Part shown: positions 18,201 to 28,603 of the stretch, piece by piece
How the letters are laid out: every line of letters starts with the position of its first letter
Position numbering within the stretch: position 1 is the first letter of the stretch
DNA from: Alphaproteobacteria bacterium
GTDB lineage: Bacteria; Pseudomonadota; Alphaproteobacteria; Caulobacterales; Hyphomonadaceae
DNA length: 64,000 bases
NCBI GenBank assembly: GCA_018222605.1
Contig: JAAEZZ010000009.1
Coordinates: 150,682-214,681, forward strand
Direction: 5' to 3'
Notes under the pieces: generated by a model
The model's database searches: none
Told to the model about the DNA's origin: nothing
Seen by the model: the letters and a program-made list of their open reading frames with translations, nothing else
Program-made: the position numbers and the translations under genes

Positions 18201-18314
18201 TTAGCCAGCGTAAAGGGACGGTTGTGGGGCCAGGATCATGGCAAACACGGCTGCGGCCAGAATACCCATCACTGCGACAGATACACATCTGCTGATCGTG
18301 ATTGGGTGGTTCAT
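18201..18314 (-). CDS. 37-residue predicted membrane protein (not in the ORF track)
   Basis: On the minus strand, ATG 18314 is preceded by AAGGAG at six bases; the frame ends in TAA at 18201. The product begins MNHPITISR, then has one hydrophobic segment ('CVSVAVMGILAAAVFAMILA'), then the short tail 'PQPSLYAG'. No family recognised. It fills the gap between rlmH and the TAXI gene, which is otherwise without ORFs. The region upstream of its start (18315-18482) holds only a short CCGGG/CCCGG hairpin. Confidence 0.5.
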   Translation of the reverse strand: MNHPITISRCVSVAVMGILAAAVFAMILAPQPSLYAG

Positions 18315-18482
18315 TGTGGTCTCCTTGCCGTGCTGTGGCTCTCTATCTTGAGCGCCGATAACGAGAAATGAACCATCCCCGGCGGAATAGGTTCCATGCC
18401 CATTCCGTATGAGGTCATTTCAAGGCAGGGCCGACACTTTGTTGATCCGGGCTCGAACCCGGCTTACAGCTGAAAGTCAGAT

Positions 18483-19805
18483 ATGTTGCGCAGGGTGGAG
18501 GCGCTATCTATGTCGAGCTTGCGGGATTTCCTGAAAGTCTACTGGCCGCTGGCCGTCATCGCGCTTGGGGGCGTATTGCTTGCGCTGATCCTGATGGATC
18601 CGGCGCCGCCCAAGAAAATCCGTTTTTCAGCGGGGCCTGAGGACGGGGCGTATTATGCGTTTGCGGAACGCTATCAAAGGCTTCTGGGAGAGCAGGGGGT
18701 TGAAGTCATCCTGATTGAGACGGCCGGCTCGATCGACAATCTCCGTATGCTTGAAGACAATGATGTGGATGTCGGCCTGGTCCAAGGCGGTCTGGCAAGG
18801 CCAGCAGACGCTAATGAATTACGCTCTCTGGGCGGCCTGTTTCCTGAACCCTTCTGGGTTTTCGTCGGGCAGGACGTGCAGGCAGAGAATTTCGGCGCCC
18901 TGCGCAGCAGCCGTGTTTCAATCGGCGGATCAGGCTCCGGCAGCCGTATCCTCGCGATCCAGCTGCAGGCTGAATATGGGGGCGACTGGTTGGAAACGAC
19001 ACGTCTGGATCTTTCCGGAAATGAAGCGGCTGATGCCCTGATGAACGGGGATCTCGACGCAGCCGTTTTCGCCGCGTCCATTCAGGCGCCCTATATCGAA
19101 AGGCTGCTCGATACGCCGAATGTGCGCTTGCTGCCCTTTGAGCGTGCTCCGGCACTCGCCCGCCGCATGCAGGCCCTGTCTGCCGTCACCTTACTGCGCG
19201 GTGTCGTGAATCTGGGAGACGATATCCCGTCTACAGATATTCCTCTCGTTGCCCCCGTTGCACAGCTGGTTGTGAACAAGCATTTGCACCCAGCGATCGA
19301 AGCACTTCTGATTGATGCGGCCTCGCAAATTCATTCGGAAGGGACGCTTCTGGCCGAGGCGGGGATTTATCCTGATCCTGACATCACAGACTTGCCTGTG
19401 TCAGAGCAGGCCCGGCGGTATTATCAGGATGGGCCGTCCTTCCTGCGCCGCTACTTTTCTTTCGATGTCGCCAATTTTCTTGAGCGTGCCTGGGTGCTGG
19501 CGATCCCGCTTCTGACCCTTCTGTTCCCGCTGGTCCGCGCGGCCCCGCCGATTTATCGCTGGCGCGTCCGCCGCAAGATCTATGTCTGGTATGCTGACAT
19601 AAGGGATCTTGAACGGCGTGGGCGATCTGCCGAAGGAGAGGAGGCGCGCGACAAGGTGCTGGAGGATCTTGAGCGTCTGCAGGCTGAGATTGGGCAAGTG
19701 GAGGTTCCGCTGTCCTATACGGATGATCTCTACCGCTTGCGGAGCCATGTCGAGTTTGTGAAGCAGCTGGTTCGCAACAGAAACCCTGTGAAAGTTGCAG
19801 GCTGA
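18483..19805 (+). CDS. TAXI-family solute-binding protein, membrane-anchored
   Basis: 440 residues. A membrane helix near residues 18-37 is followed by a periplasmic TAXI domain: 'IRFSAGPEDGAYYAFAERYQRLL', 'LIETAGSIDNLRMLEDNDVDVGLVQGG', 'VSIGGSGSGSRILA'. A second membrane segment follows ('RAWVLAIPLLTLLFPLVRAAPP', about residues 340-362). The C-terminal tail is charged and partly coiled-coil. Classical TAXI proteins bind ligands such as glutamate or other anions for TRAP transporters and are secreted. This one is anchored at both ends and no TRAP DctQM-type gene is near, so it may be a sensor or scaffold rather than a transporter subunit. ATG 18510 is an alternative start. Confidence 0.85.
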   Translation: MLRRVEALSMSSLRDFLKVYWPLAVIALGGVLLALILMDPAPPKKIRFSAGPEDGAYYAFAERYQRLLGEQGVEVILIETAGSIDNLRMLEDNDVDVGLVQGGLARPADANELRSLGGLFPEPFWVFVGQDVQAENFGALRSSRVSIGGSGSGSRILAIQLQAEYGGDWLETTRLDLSGNEAADALMNGDLDAAVFAASIQAPYIERLLDTPNVRLLPFERAPALARRMQALSAVTLLRGVVNLGDDIPSTDIPLVAPVAQLVVNKHLHPAIEALLIDAASQIHSEGTLLAEAGIYPDPDITDLPVSEQARRYYQDGPSFLRRYFSFDVANFLERAWVLAIPLLTLLFPLVRAAPPIYRWRVRRKIYVWYADIRDLERRGRSAEGEEARDKVLEDLERLQAEIGQVEVPLSYTDDLYRLRSHVEFVKQLVRNRNPVKVAG

Positions 19806-19827
19806 TTGCCCACAGGATGATTTTTGT

Positions 19828-21024
19828 ATGTCCCTGAATATTGCCATAGCCGGGGCCGGTATCGGCGGATTGGCGGCGGCTATCCTACTGTCGCGGGATG
19901 GGCATAGGGTAACAATATATGACCAGTTCGATGCGCCGCGCCCGGTCGGGGCAGGGTTTATCCTGCAGGAAACGGGTCTAACCATTCTGGGCGAGTTGGG
20001 GCTGCGCGAACAGGTAGAAGCTCTGGGGGCCAGTCTGACCCGGCTACACGGTATCTCTGCGGACAATCAGCGTACCGTCCTGAATGTTCGCTACACCGCC
20101 CTGCGAAAACGGCTGTGCGGTGTGTCCCTGCAGCGCTGTGCCTTGTTTGACCTGCTCTACAATACCGCTTTGTCAGAGGGCGCTGAGATCGTGTCCTCCG
20201 CGCGCATCATCACCGCGATCCCTTCAACCGGGCACCTGACAAGGGGTGACGGACAGACGACAGGCCCGTATGATCTGCTGATTGATGCGCTTGGTGTGCG
20301 CTCCCCTCTATCTTCTCGTTCACGGCATCCCCTCACTTTCGGGGCCTTGTGGGCGACGCTGGACTGGCCGGATGAGAGCGCGTTTGACGCAGGCGCGCTG
20401 GAACAGAGATATCGGCGGGCGCGGCAGATGGCAGGTGTCATGCCTTCCGGCCAATTGACGCCGGATGGGAAACAGACTCTGACTTATTTCTGGTCCATTC
20501 GGGCAGATGCTCACACTGACTGGAAAAAGGCACCGCTGGATGACTGGAAGAAGCAGGCGATTGCTCTCTGGCCCGAGACTGAGCTCCTGCTGGAGCAGAT
20601 CACCTGTCACGACCAGTTGACCTTTGCGCGATATGACCATCGTACACATTCGCCAGTTGTCCGTGAGCGGCTCGTCCATATCGGGGATAGTTGGCACGCT
20701 GCCAGTCCGCAGTTGGGGCAGGGCGCCAATATGGCCCTCCTGGATGCCTATGCACTGGCATATGCCTTGCGCGATCATCCGGATATCGACGTGGCCTTGA
20801 AGGCTTATGTGAAAATGCGCCGAGGACATGTCCGCCTGTTCCAGGCGATGAGCTGGATGTTCACGCCGGTCTATCAGTCTGAATCTGTTGTGCTCGCCTG
20901 GCTGAGGGATTGGCTTGCCGCACCGCTCAGCCGTATCCCGCCTGCGCCGCAGATACTGGCAGGCATGGTGTCTGGGGCAATCGGGCGGCCCCTGAAAAGG
21001 CTCGGCCTGAAACCGGGGGATTAG
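19828..21024 (+). CDS. FAD-dependent monooxygenase (PHBH/UbiH-like fold)
   Basis: 398 residues from ATG 19828; the track start is eleven codons earlier inside the TAXI gene. '[29 protein letters not shown]' is the N-terminal FAD Rossmann motif, '[10 protein letters not shown]' the mid motif and '[29 protein letters not shown]' the second FAD motif. The family hydroxylates aromatic or quinone substrates with NAD(P)H. The substrate is unknown and no pathway gene lies beside it. It converges on mutS with a 4-base overlap of stop codons. Confidence 0.88.
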   Translation: MSLNIAIAGAGIGGLAAAILLSRDGHRVTIYDQFDAPRPVGAGFILQETGLTILGELGLREQVEALGASLTRLHGISADNQRTVLNVRYTALRKRLCGVSLQRCALFDLLYNTALSEGAEIVSSARIITAIPSTGHLTRGDGQTTGPYDLLIDALGVRSPLSSRSRHPLTFGALWATLDWPDESAFDAGALEQRYRRARQMAGVMPSGQLTPDGKQTLTYFWSIRADAHTDWKKAPLDDWKKQAIALWPETELLLEQITCHDQLTFARYDHRTHSPVVRERLVHIGDSWHAASPQLGQGANMALLDAYALAYALRDHPDIDVALKAYVKMRRGHVRLFQAMSWMFTPVYQSESVVLAWLRDWLAAPLSRIPPAPQILAGMVSGAIGRPLKRLGLKPGD

Positions 21025-23720
21025 TCCCGGGAGAGCGCCTTCAGGCGGTAGAGCACGTCCAGTGCCTCACGCGGCGTCAGCGCGTCCGGATCAACCTGCT
21101 GCAGTAATTTATCTGCCTCGGAAGGTTCTGCTTGAAGTTCGGGCGCGTCTTCATCTGTTGCCGGAGAAAATCCGGCCGCGGCAAACAGGGGCAGGCTTTC
21201 CGGTGCGCTTGGCTCGGCCTCAAGTTGTTTGAGAATTTGTGCGGCGCGCTTGACGGCTTTCTTGGGCAGGCCGGCCAGGCGGGCAACCTGCACGCCATAG
21301 GATTTGTCTGCCGGGCCGGATTGCACCTCATGGAGGAAGATTAGGTCGTCTTTCCATTCCTTTGCCCGTAGCGACGCGTTGGCTGCGCCTGACAAGTCAT
21401 CCACAAGCTTGGTCAGTTCATGATAGTGCGTGGCGAACAGGGCGCGGGCCTTGTTCACCGAGTGCAAATGTTCCACCGCAGCCCAGGCAATGGCCAGGCC
21501 ATCCCAAGTGGATGTGCCGCGCCCCACTTCATCCATAATGACAAAGCTACGCTCCGTAGCCTGATTGAGGATGGCAGCGGTTTCCACCATTTCCACCATA
21601 AAGGTCGATCGACCTCGGGCCAGATCATCAGAGGCTCCAACCCGAGAGAATACGCGGTCAGTCAGGCCCAACGTCAGGGATCGTGCGGGCACGAACAGGC
21701 CGGCCTGAGCCATGATGACGGCCAGTGCTGCCTGTCGCAAATAGGTCGACTTACCCGCCATATTGGGTCCGGTAACCAGCAAGAGGCGCGTGGCGGCATT
21801 ATCTGTTGCTGACAGGCTGAGATTGTTGGCGGTGAAGCCTTGCCCCTCTTTCTTCAGGGCGGCCTCTACAACAGGATGGCGCAGGCCGTCAGCTTCGAAC
21901 ACAATGCTGTCTGACAGGGCAGGGCGTACAGCGTCTGCGACAAAAGCCCATTCTGCTGTGGCGGCGGCCACGTCCAGTTCGGCGATGGCGTTCGCTGTAT
22001 GGGCAAGCGTGCTGCTCAGCGATTCGATCCGTTCACAGAACTGGTCGAAAATGGCAATCTCGCGAGAGCGTGCTTCATCTTCTGCACGGGAGATGCGACC
22101 AGCCAGTTCTGACAGTTCCTGTGTGGAAAAACGTACATTGCTGGCCAGGGTCTGGCGATGGATGAATGTCTCCGACAGCGGCGCCTTCATCAGCGGGTCG
22201 CCATGGCGGGCCGGCACATCCACGAAATAGCCAAGTACATTGTTAAACTTGATCTTCAGCGCATTGATGCCGGTCAGTTCGGTATATTTCGCTTGCAATC
22301 CGGCAATGATCTGCCGGCTGTCATCGCGTAGTCCTTGTGCTTCATCGAGGGCACTGTCCCAGCCTTTGCTGATGAAGCCGCCTTCGCGCGCCAGTGTAGG
22401 CGGATTCTCTATGATAGCGGTTTCCAGATCATCTGCCAGCTGACGAAGGTCCAGGTTATTGGAGAGGTTCAGGGCCTCTGCTGCGTTAGCAATCTTGCCT
22501 GGCAAAGCCGAGATGTCCTCGCCCAAAAGCGCCGCGGCCTCGTGTGCGGCGATCAGGGCGCGCGAGATTGCCGCCAGGTCTCTCGGGCCGCCGCGCCCCA
22601 GTCGTAGACGTGTGCGGGCGCGCTCAAGATCTGGCGCGGCCTTCAGGCTGGCACGTACGGAGTCCACCATGTCGCGACCGTCCGCAAACCAAGAGGCGGC
22701 ATCAAGGCGCGCTTCTATCTCCGCGTGGTCAACGGAAGGCCGCGAAAGTCGCGCAGATAACAGGCGTGCGCCTGGTGCGGTCACGGTCCGGTCGATCGTA
22801 CCCAGCAGTGAGCCGTCTCGCTCGCCCCGCATGGAGCGGTCAATCTCGAGGCTCGTCCGGGTCGCCGGGTCAATGGCGAGGTGCCCATTGGCCTGTGTGC
22901 GGATGGGCGGATCCAAACGTATGTCCGCGCCCGCCTGAGTCAGCTTCACATAATCCAACAGCAGGCCGATCGCCGCGAGTTCTGTGCGGGTAAAATCTCC
23001 AAAGGCTTCCAGAGCAGACACGCCGAAGGTTTCCTTCATCAGCGTCTGGCCAGACATGTGAGAGGCGGCGCGTGCTGGCCGGAATGTCACGGGCGCAGCT
23101 GAGGCGGCGACGGCATTTGCTATGGCGGGCTTGTCGAGGTCCCCCTCCGAAACGAGCAGTTCTGAGAGAGGGTATGCCATCAGCGTATCGGCCAGCGCAT
23201 CTGCGGCGAGGGCCGAGACATCAAACCGTCCGGTTGAAACGTCACACACGGCAATCGCTGCTTCCGTGCCGCCTGCGCCCAGGCTGACGGCGCACAGGGC
23301 CTGGCCCTGACGGGCGGGCAGCAGGGCGTCTTCAGTCAGCGTGCCGGGGGTAACGATACGAACGATATCACGGTTAACGATGGCCTTTGACCCGCGTTTT
23401 TTCGCTTCGGCCGGGCTTTCCGTTTGTTCGCATACGGCGACTCTGCAACCGGCCTTGATGAGACGCGCCAGATAGCCTTCCGCAGCGTGATAGGGCACCC
23501 CCGCCATAGGAATGGGTTTACCATCATACTCGCCCCGCGCCGTGAGGGTTATGTCAAGGATGTCAGCCGCCTGAACGGCATCTTGAAAGAACAATTCATA
23601 GAAGTCGCCCATCCGGAAAAACAGCAAGGCGTCTTCATGCCTGGCCTTGATGGACAGGTATTGCGCCATGAAAGGGGTCGGTGCGGACGCAGGTTTCTGA
23701 GGAGATGCGGTGTCAGCCAT
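21021..23720 (-). CDS. mutS: DNA mismatch repair protein MutS
   Basis: 899 residues from ATG 23720 ([10 protein letters not shown]), the usual start region. The 65 residues upstream in the track are an unsupported extension into the divergent region with maeB. Domains in order: mismatch-binding domain with the conserved '[18 protein letters not shown]' (the Phe-x-Glu wedge), connector, lever/clamp, and an ATPase with Walker A '[13 protein letters not shown]', then '[19 protein letters not shown]'. The C-terminal tail carries the dimer/tetramer region. It diverges from maeB. Confidence 0.97.
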   Translation of the reverse strand: MADTASPQKPASAPTPFMAQYLSIKARHEDALLFFRMGDFYELFFQDAVQAADILDITLTARGEYDGKPIPMAGVPYHAAEGYLARLIKAGCRVAVCEQTESPAEAKKRGSKAIVNRDIVRIVTPGTLTEDALLPARQGQALCAVSLGAGGTEAAIAVCDVSTGRFDVSALAADALADTLMAYPLSELLVSEGDLDKPAIANAVAASAAPVTFRPARAASHMSGQTLMKETFGVSALEAFGDFTRTELAAIGLLLDYVKLTQAGADIRLDPPIRTQANGHLAIDPATRTSLEIDRSMRGERDGSLLGTIDRTVTAPGARLLSARLSRPSVDHAEIEARLDAASWFADGRDMVDSVRASLKAAPDLERARTRLRLGRGGPRDLAAISRALIAAHEAAALLGEDISALPGKIANAAEALNLSNNLDLRQLADDLETAIIENPPTLAREGGFISKGWDSALDEAQGLRDDSRQIIAGLQAKYTELTGINALKIKFNNVLGYFVDVPARHGDPLMKAPLSETFIHRQTLASNVRFSTQELSELAGRISRAEDEARSREIAIFDQFCERIESLSSTLAHTANAIAELDVAAATAEWAFVADAVRPALSDSIVFEADGLRHPVVEAALKKEGQGFTANNLSLSATDNAATRLLLVTGPNMAGKSTYLRQAALAVIMAQAGLFVPARSLTLGLTDRVFSRVGASDDLARGRSTFMVEMVETAAILNQATERSFVIMDEVGRGTSTWDGLAIAWAAVEHLHSVNKARALFATHYHELTKLVDDLSGAANASLRAKEWKDDLIFLHEVQSGPADKSYGVQVARLAGLPKKAVKRAAQILKQLEAEPSAPESLPLFAAAGFSPATDEDAPELQAEPSEADKLLQQVDPDALTPREALDVLYRLKALSRD

Positions 23721-23889
23721 AACGCCGGACGCTAGCGATTGCGCAAGAGATTCGCAAAGTCTCAAACCAGCTATGACGCGACAAACTGCGCAATAGGACA
23801 AGATTAGTTCCCTTTTGCGGTTGGCAGGCTGTACGCACCGGCCTAGTTTGCCGGCCAATTCAAAATTTTGCAGACGGATTTCCCGCGAT

Positions 23890-26166
23890 ATGACTAGCAA
23901 ACGGCCCAGCTTCACAGATGAAGAAGCTCTGGATTTTCACTCCCAGCCTCATCCAGGCAAGATTTCCATGGTGCCAACCAAGCCGATGGGGACTCAAAGG
24001 GACCTGTCGCTGGCATATAGTCCAGGTGTTGCCATTCCTGTTCTTGCGATCTCCGAAGATGAAGACAAAGCCTATGATTACACTTCAAAGGGCAATCTTG
24101 TTGCCGTAATTTCCAACGGCACAGCCATCCTTGGTCTTGGTAACCTTGGGCCTATGGCTTCCAAGCCGGTGATGGAAGGTAAATCCGTTCTCTTCAAGCG
24201 TTTTGCGGATATCGACAGCTTCGATATCGAGGTCGACACGACCGATGTCGAAGAGTTCATTTCCACAGTGCGTAATATCGGCTCCACTTGGGGCGGCATC
24301 AACCTTGAGGATATTTCCTCACCTGACTGCTTCATTATCGAGAGTCGCCTGCGCGAAGAACTCGATATCCCGGTCTTCCATGATGACCAGCATGGTACGG
24401 CAATCATTGCCGCTGCGGGTCTGATCAATGCCTGCCACATCACGGGGCGTAATATGGAAGACTTGAAGGTTGCCGTCTCCGGTGCCGGCGCTGCAGGTCT
24501 TTCTGTTGCAGGCCTTATCCGCCATCTCGGCGTCAAGGCCGAGAACATTGTGATGTGCGACTCCTCCGGCGTGGTCTATGAAGGTCGCACCGAGAAGATG
24601 GACCAGTTCAAGTCTGCTTTTGCGATAAAAACATCGAAGCGCACGCTGGCGGAAGCGTGCGAAGGCGCTGACTGCCTGCTTGGCCTCTCCGCCAAAGGTG
24701 CGGTGACCAAGGACATGGTGAAGTCCATGGCCAAGGACCCGATCATTTTCGCGATGGCCAATCCGGACCCGGAGATTACACCGGAAGATATCAAGTCTGT
24801 TCGGGATGATGCCATCATCGCGACAGGCCGGTCGGATTATCCCAATCAGGTCAACAATGTGCTGGGCTTCCCGTACATCTTCCGTGGGGCTTTGGATGTC
24901 CGTGCACGGGGCATCAATGAAGAAATGAAGGTTGCAGCAGCTCACGCCATTGCCGAACTTGCGCGTGAGGATGTGCCGGACGAGGTGGCCGCCGCCTATC
25001 ATGGTGCCCGCCCGAGCTTCGGCCGTGAATACATCATTCCGACACCATTCGACCCGCGCCTGATCAGCTTTATTCCGCCTTTCGTGGCACAGGCTGCGAT
25101 GGATACCGGCGTGGCTCGCAAGCCGATCAATGACATGGAAGCTTATCGCCACTCGTTGGCACGCCGGGCGGATCCTTCTGCGGCGTTCATTCAGGGCGTT
25201 CAGGCGCACTGCAAGGAAAACCAGCGTCGTATCGTGTTTGCGGAGGGGGAAGAACCGGCCGTTGTCCGCGCCGCGTTCAGCTTCAAGAACCAGGGCCTTG
25301 GCCATCCGATCCTGATTGGCCGCGAAGCCCAGGTGCAGCGCGCCATGGAGCAGATGGGCATCCAGCCCGGCTCGCTCGAAATAATCAATGCGCGTCTGTC
25401 AGACAATAATCCGCTCTATACGGATATGCTGTATTCCCGCCTTCAGCGCGATGGATATCTGAAGCGTGACGCCCAGCGTCTGGTCAATCAGGACCGGAAC
25501 GTATTCGGCTGCTGCATGCTGAAAAATGGCGATGCCGATGGCATGGTCACCGGCGTGACGCGGAACTACGACGTTGCGCTCAATGACGCGCTTCTGGTTC
25601 TGGACCCAATTCCAGGGCAGGCCATTATCGGCATGTCCATGGTCATCAACCGTGGCCGCACCGTTTTCATCGCCGATACCAGCGTGACTGAGCTGCCCCA
25701 GGGCCAGGATTTGGCAAATATTGCCATCGAAGCAGCGCGCGGCGTGCGTGCGCTCGGCTTCACGCCGCGTGTGGCCTTCCTGTCCTACTCGACCTTCGGC
25801 AACCCGATGGGCGAACGTGGGGAGAAGGTCCGCGAGGCGGTCGCGATTCTGGATAGCATGAAGAATATCGATTTCGAGTATGAGGGCGACATGAACGCCG
25901 ATGTGGCCCTGAATACCGGCCACAAGCTGCTCTACCCGTTCTCCCGCCTGACGGGGCCGGCCAACGTGCTTGTCATGCCGGCCATTCATGCCGCGTCGAT
26001 CTCGACCAAGCTGCTGGAATCGATGAGCCGCGCGACGGTTATCGGGCCGATGTTGCTGGGTCTGGAGAAACCGGTCCAGATCGCCTCTCTCGGGGCAACT
26101 GTGGGTGATATCGTCAATCTGGCGACCATTGCCGCCTTTGACGTGGATGATGTTCATACCAGTTAA
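23890..26166 (+). CDS. maeB: NADP-dependent malic enzyme with phosphotransacetylase-like C-terminal domain
   Basis: 758 residues from ATG 23890 ([13 protein letters not shown]), the family length. Residues about 1-430 are the malic enzyme: 'YSPGVAIPV', '[20 protein letters not shown]', 'DDQHGTA' and the NAD(P)-binding 'SGAGAAGLS'. Residues about 440-758 are the Pta-like domain ('[22 protein letters not shown]'), which in E. coli MaeB is regulatory rather than catalytic. It decarboxylates malate to pyruvate and supplies NADPH. Convergence with acetate metabolism fits the ethylmalonyl-CoA genes nearby. Divergent from mutS. Confidence 0.95.
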   Translation: MTSKRPSFTDEEALDFHSQPHPGKISMVPTKPMGTQRDLSLAYSPGVAIPVLAISEDEDKAYDYTSKGNLVAVISNGTAILGLGNLGPMASKPVMEGKSVLFKRFADIDSFDIEVDTTDVEEFISTVRNIGSTWGGINLEDISSPDCFIIESRLREELDIPVFHDDQHGTAIIAAAGLINACHITGRNMEDLKVAVSGAGAAGLSVAGLIRHLGVKAENIVMCDSSGVVYEGRTEKMDQFKSAFAIKTSKRTLAEACEGADCLLGLSAKGAVTKDMVKSMAKDPIIFAMANPDPEITPEDIKSVRDDAIIATGRSDYPNQVNNVLGFPYIFRGALDVRARGINEEMKVAAAHAIAELAREDVPDEVAAAYHGARPSFGREYIIPTPFDPRLISFIPPFVAQAAMDTGVARKPINDMEAYRHSLARRADPSAAFIQGVQAHCKENQRRIVFAEGEEPAVVRAAFSFKNQGLGHPILIGREAQVQRAMEQMGIQPGSLEIINARLSDNNPLYTDMLYSRLQRDGYLKRDAQRLVNQDRNVFGCCMLKNGDADGMVTGVTRNYDVALNDALLVLDPIPGQAIIGMSMVINRGRTVFIADTSVTELPQGQDLANIAIEAARGVRALGFTPRVAFLSYSTFGNPMGERGEKVREAVAILDSMKNIDFEYEGDMNADVALNTGHKLLYPFSRLTGPANVLVMPAIHAASISTKLLESMSRATVIGPMLLGLEKPVQIASLGATVGDIVNLATIAAFDVDDVHTS

Positions 26167-26234
26167 ACAAAAGGCGAGTTCCGGCGCAGAGTGAAATTCC
26201 CTCGCGTCAGGACTCGCAGCTGAGCGGTGCCGCC

Positions 26235-26265
26235 CCTATAGTCTATAGTGACTATGGACCATAGG
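26235..26265 (+). promoter_or_regulatory. near-palindrome of four CTATAG-like boxes before the aldehyde dehydrogenase
   Basis: CCTATAGTCTATAG (26235-26248) and CTATGGACCATAGG (26252-26265) face each other across three bases. They pair at 12 of 14 positions, with one further wobble. The right arm runs into the GGGAGG ribosome-binding site, and the ATG is at 26280. It looks like an operator or a translation-blocking hairpin for that gene. Confidence 0.5.
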
Positions 26266-26279
26266 GAGGCCCGAACAGC

Positions 26280-27710
26280 ATGAAAGAGTATCTCAAATTC
26301 TACATCAACGGCGAATGGGTTGATCCCGTTGAACCGCGCACGCTCGAAGTCGAGAATCCGGCGACCGAGGAAAGCTTTGCGGTTATCTCCATCGGCTCGC
26401 AAGCCGATGTTGACAAAGCCGTGGCCGCTGCCAAGGCGGCTTTCCCGGCCTTCTCCCAAACCAGCGTCGAGTATCGCGCCGAGCTTTTGGAAAAGATTGC
26501 CGAAGGCATGAAGACACGTTTGCCGGAGCTGGCTGAGGCCGTTTCCAATGAAATGGGCGCGCCGATGTGGCTCGCCAATGCGGCGCAGGTTCCGGCGGGA
26601 ATGGGACATTTCGGTGCCGCAGCCGCGATCCTGCGGGAATACAAGTTTGAAGAACTGAAGGGCACGACCCTTCTGCGCAAGGAACCCATTGGGGTTTGCG
26701 GCTTCATCACGCCCTGGAACTGGCCGATCAACCAGATCGCCTGCAAGGTTGCCCCGGCTATCGCTGCGGGCTGCACGATGGTGCTGAAGCCTTCCGAGAT
26801 TGCCCCGCTTGACGCCATGATCCTGACGGAGATCATGCATGAGGCTGGCGTCCCGAAAGGTGTCTTCAACCTCGTCAATGGCGACGGCCCAGGCGTGGGC
26901 GCATCACTGTCCGCGCACCCGGATGTCGATATGATGAGCTTCACAGGTTCCACCCGCGCTGGCGTGCTTGTCGCTCAAGCGGCCGCTCCCACGGTCAAAC
27001 GTGTGGCCCAGGAACTTGGCGGCAAGAGCCCGAACATCGTTCTGCCATCCGCTGACCTGAAAAAAGCTGTCGGTGGCGGCGTCATGCAGATGATGACCAA
27101 TTCCGGCCAGTCCTGTAACGCTCCGTCACGTATGTTCGTACAGAAGGACCAGCAGGAAGAGGCCATTGCCATCGCCAAGGCGACAGCGGAATCCATCAAG
27201 GTGATGATGCCGGCCGAAGCTGAGCCGGGCGCAATTGGCCCGATCTCCAATGGCAATCAGTACCAGAAAGTTCAGGACCTGATCCAGAAAGGTATTGAGG
27301 AGGGCGCGACCCTTGTTGCAGGTGGCCCTGGTCGTCCGGAAGGTTTCAACAAAGGCTATTTTGCCCGTCCAACCGTGTTCGCGAATGTCACCAATGACAT
27401 GACCATTGCACGGGAAGAGATCTTCGGCCCTGTGCTCGTGATGATCCCGTATGAGGATGTCGATGACGCTGTCGAGATGGCCAATGACACGGTTTACGGC
27501 CTTGCCGGCTATGTGCAGGGACCGGAAGATGAAGCCCGCAAAGTGGCGAACCGCATCCGTGCTGGCCAGATTCAGGTCAATGGCGCACGCCCTGACTTTA
27601 CCGCACCGTTCGGTGGCTATGGCCAGTCCGGTAATGGCCGTGAATGGGGTGAGTACGGCTTTGAGGAGTTCCTCGAAGTCAAAGCGGTGATCGGCTACAA
27701 GGCCGCCTGA
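26280..27710 (+). CDS. NAD(P)-dependent aldehyde dehydrogenase
   Basis: 476 residues, typical of the broad ALDH family, which oxidises aldehydes to acids. Catalytic Cys is residue 279 in 'NSGQSCNAPSRM' and the general-base Glu is residue 245 in 'AQELGGKSPN'. 'FITPWNWPINQIACKVAPAIAAGCTMVLKPSE' is the coenzyme site. The C-terminal 'GGYGQSGNGREWGEYGFEEFLEVK' is standard. The substrate is unknown. GGGAGG precedes the start, overlapped by a near-palindrome, and a good terminator follows at 27734, so it is probably monocistronic. Confidence 0.93.
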   Translation: MKEYLKFYINGEWVDPVEPRTLEVENPATEESFAVISIGSQADVDKAVAAAKAAFPAFSQTSVEYRAELLEKIAEGMKTRLPELAEAVSNEMGAPMWLANAAQVPAGMGHFGAAAAILREYKFEELKGTTLLRKEPIGVCGFITPWNWPINQIACKVAPAIAAGCTMVLKPSEIAPLDAMILTEIMHEAGVPKGVFNLVNGDGPGVGASLSAHPDVDMMSFTGSTRAGVLVAQAAAPTVKRVAQELGGKSPNIVLPSADLKKAVGGGVMQMMTNSGQSCNAPSRMFVQKDQQEEAIAIAKATAESIKVMMPAEAEPGAIGPISNGNQYQKVQDLIQKGIEEGATLVAGGPGRPEGFNKGYFARPTVFANVTNDMTIAREEIFGPVLVMIPYEDVDDAVEMANDTVYGLAGYVQGPEDEARKVANRIRAGQIQVNGARPDFTAPFGGYGQSGNGREWGEYGFEEFLEVKAVIGYKAA

Positions 27711-27733
27711 CCTCACGCGGAATATTTGCTTCG

Positions 27734-27763
27734 AAAAGGGCGGCCTGTCAGGTCGCCCTTTTT
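27734..27763 (+). terminator. intrinsic terminator after the aldehyde dehydrogenase gene
   Basis: AAAAGGGCGGCCTG and CAGGTCGCCCTTTT pair with one mismatch (G opposite T, at the GGC/GTC position), followed by TTTTTG. The stem is GC-rich at its core and ends in a T-run 23 bases after the stop, a standard Rho-independent form. Confidence 0.85.
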
Positions 27764-27877
27764 GTATCCTGCAATCTGGATGGGGCGGCTCGGCAAATCG
27801 TGAAGTGAATTCAACTGGTGTTCAGGTGGTTTCATCCATACATTACTAGGGAACTCATATTCGGAGGGTAATGATTC

Positions 27878-28474
27878 ATGCCCAATCTCAAGACTCTTGC
27901 TGGGGCAGCTGCGCTTGCCATTCTGGCAGCTTGTGCCACCGCAACGCCTTATCAGGCGGCAACCGACTCCAATCGCGGCTATTCGGAACAGCAGATCGAA
28001 GCGAACCGTTTCCAGGTCCAGTTTTCCGGGAACAGCCTGACAGACCGCAAGACGGTCGAGACTTATCTGCTCTATCGCGCGGCCGAACTGACGCGTGAGC
28101 ACGGCTTTGACTATTTCCGCGTCGTGCGCCGGGATACCGATGCCGAGAGCCGTCTGGTGCCGGTTGGCGGCAGACCATACTCGCCTTTCTACGATCATTT
28201 CTATCTGGACTATATGTATTATGGCCCGCACGCGCCGTATTATCGTGATCCCTTCCTGCGGTCCAGATATCCCTATTCATGGAATGTCTCCCCGTTTGGC
28301 TATTATGATCCATATTGGGGAGGCCCGGCAGAATATCGCGAGCGGACGAGCTATGTCGCGTCTGCGGAGATCCTGATGGGCAAGGGCGAAAAGCCTGACG
28401 ACGCAGCCTTTTTTGATGCAGAGCAGGTATTGTTCAATCTCGGCAACAACATCCTGCGGCCTGAGCCGCAATAA
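27878..28474 (+). CDS. CC0125/CC1285-type lipoprotein
   Basis: 198 residues. The signal ends in the lipobox 'ILAACA' (Cys at about residue 20). The mature domain begins 'TPYQAATDSNRGYSEQQIEANRFQVQFSGNSLTDRKTVETYLLYRAAELTREHGFDYF', the hallmark of a Caulobacter-type lipoprotein family with no known function. The second half is strikingly Tyr/Pro-rich ('YDHFYLDYMYYGPHAPYYRDPF'). It stands alone between two terminators, so it has its own transcript. Confidence 0.82.
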   Translation: MPNLKTLAGAAALAILAACATATPYQAATDSNRGYSEQQIEANRFQVQFSGNSLTDRKTVETYLLYRAAELTREHGFDYFRVVRRDTDAESRLVPVGGRPYSPFYDHFYLDYMYYGPHAPYYRDPFLRSRYPYSWNVSPFGYYDPYWGGPAEYRERTSYVASAEILMGKGEKPDDAAFFDAEQVLFNLGNNILRPEPQ

Positions 28475-28496
28475 AGCCTTTGCAGATATGCAACCC

Positions 28497-28525
28497 AGCC
28501 CCGCCCGTCAGGGTGGGGCTTTTTT
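28497..28525 (+). terminator. intrinsic terminator after the lipoprotein gene
   Basis: AGCCCCGCCC and GGGTGGGGCT pair around a 4-base loop GTCA with one G-T pair, then six T residues follow. It begins 23 bases after the lipoprotein stop codon. The downstream exporter gene therefore needs its own promoter. Confidence 0.9.
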
Positions 28526-28603
28526 GTGTGACCAAGACTGGTCATTTCATATCGAGTGCCCCAGATAGGCGGCTCATCCGATTATAGAAAGGCATCAGGG
28601 CGT

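Noticed and set aside
18447-18462. T-arm-like CCGGG-CTCGAA-CCCGG
   Set aside because: No acceptor stem, anticodon arm or D-arm can be fitted around it, so it is not a tRNA.
23739-23760. TTGCGCAA-GAGA-TTCGCAAA before maeB, compared with the TTTGCAAA-N4-TTTGCAAA site I recall for PccR-type regulators
   Set aside because: The first octamer differs at four positions from that motif, so no regulator can be assigned.
21021-23915. 964-aa MutS start upstream at 23915
   Set aside because: The 65 extra residues overlap the maeB promoter region and are not part of the family; ATG 23720 fits MutS length.
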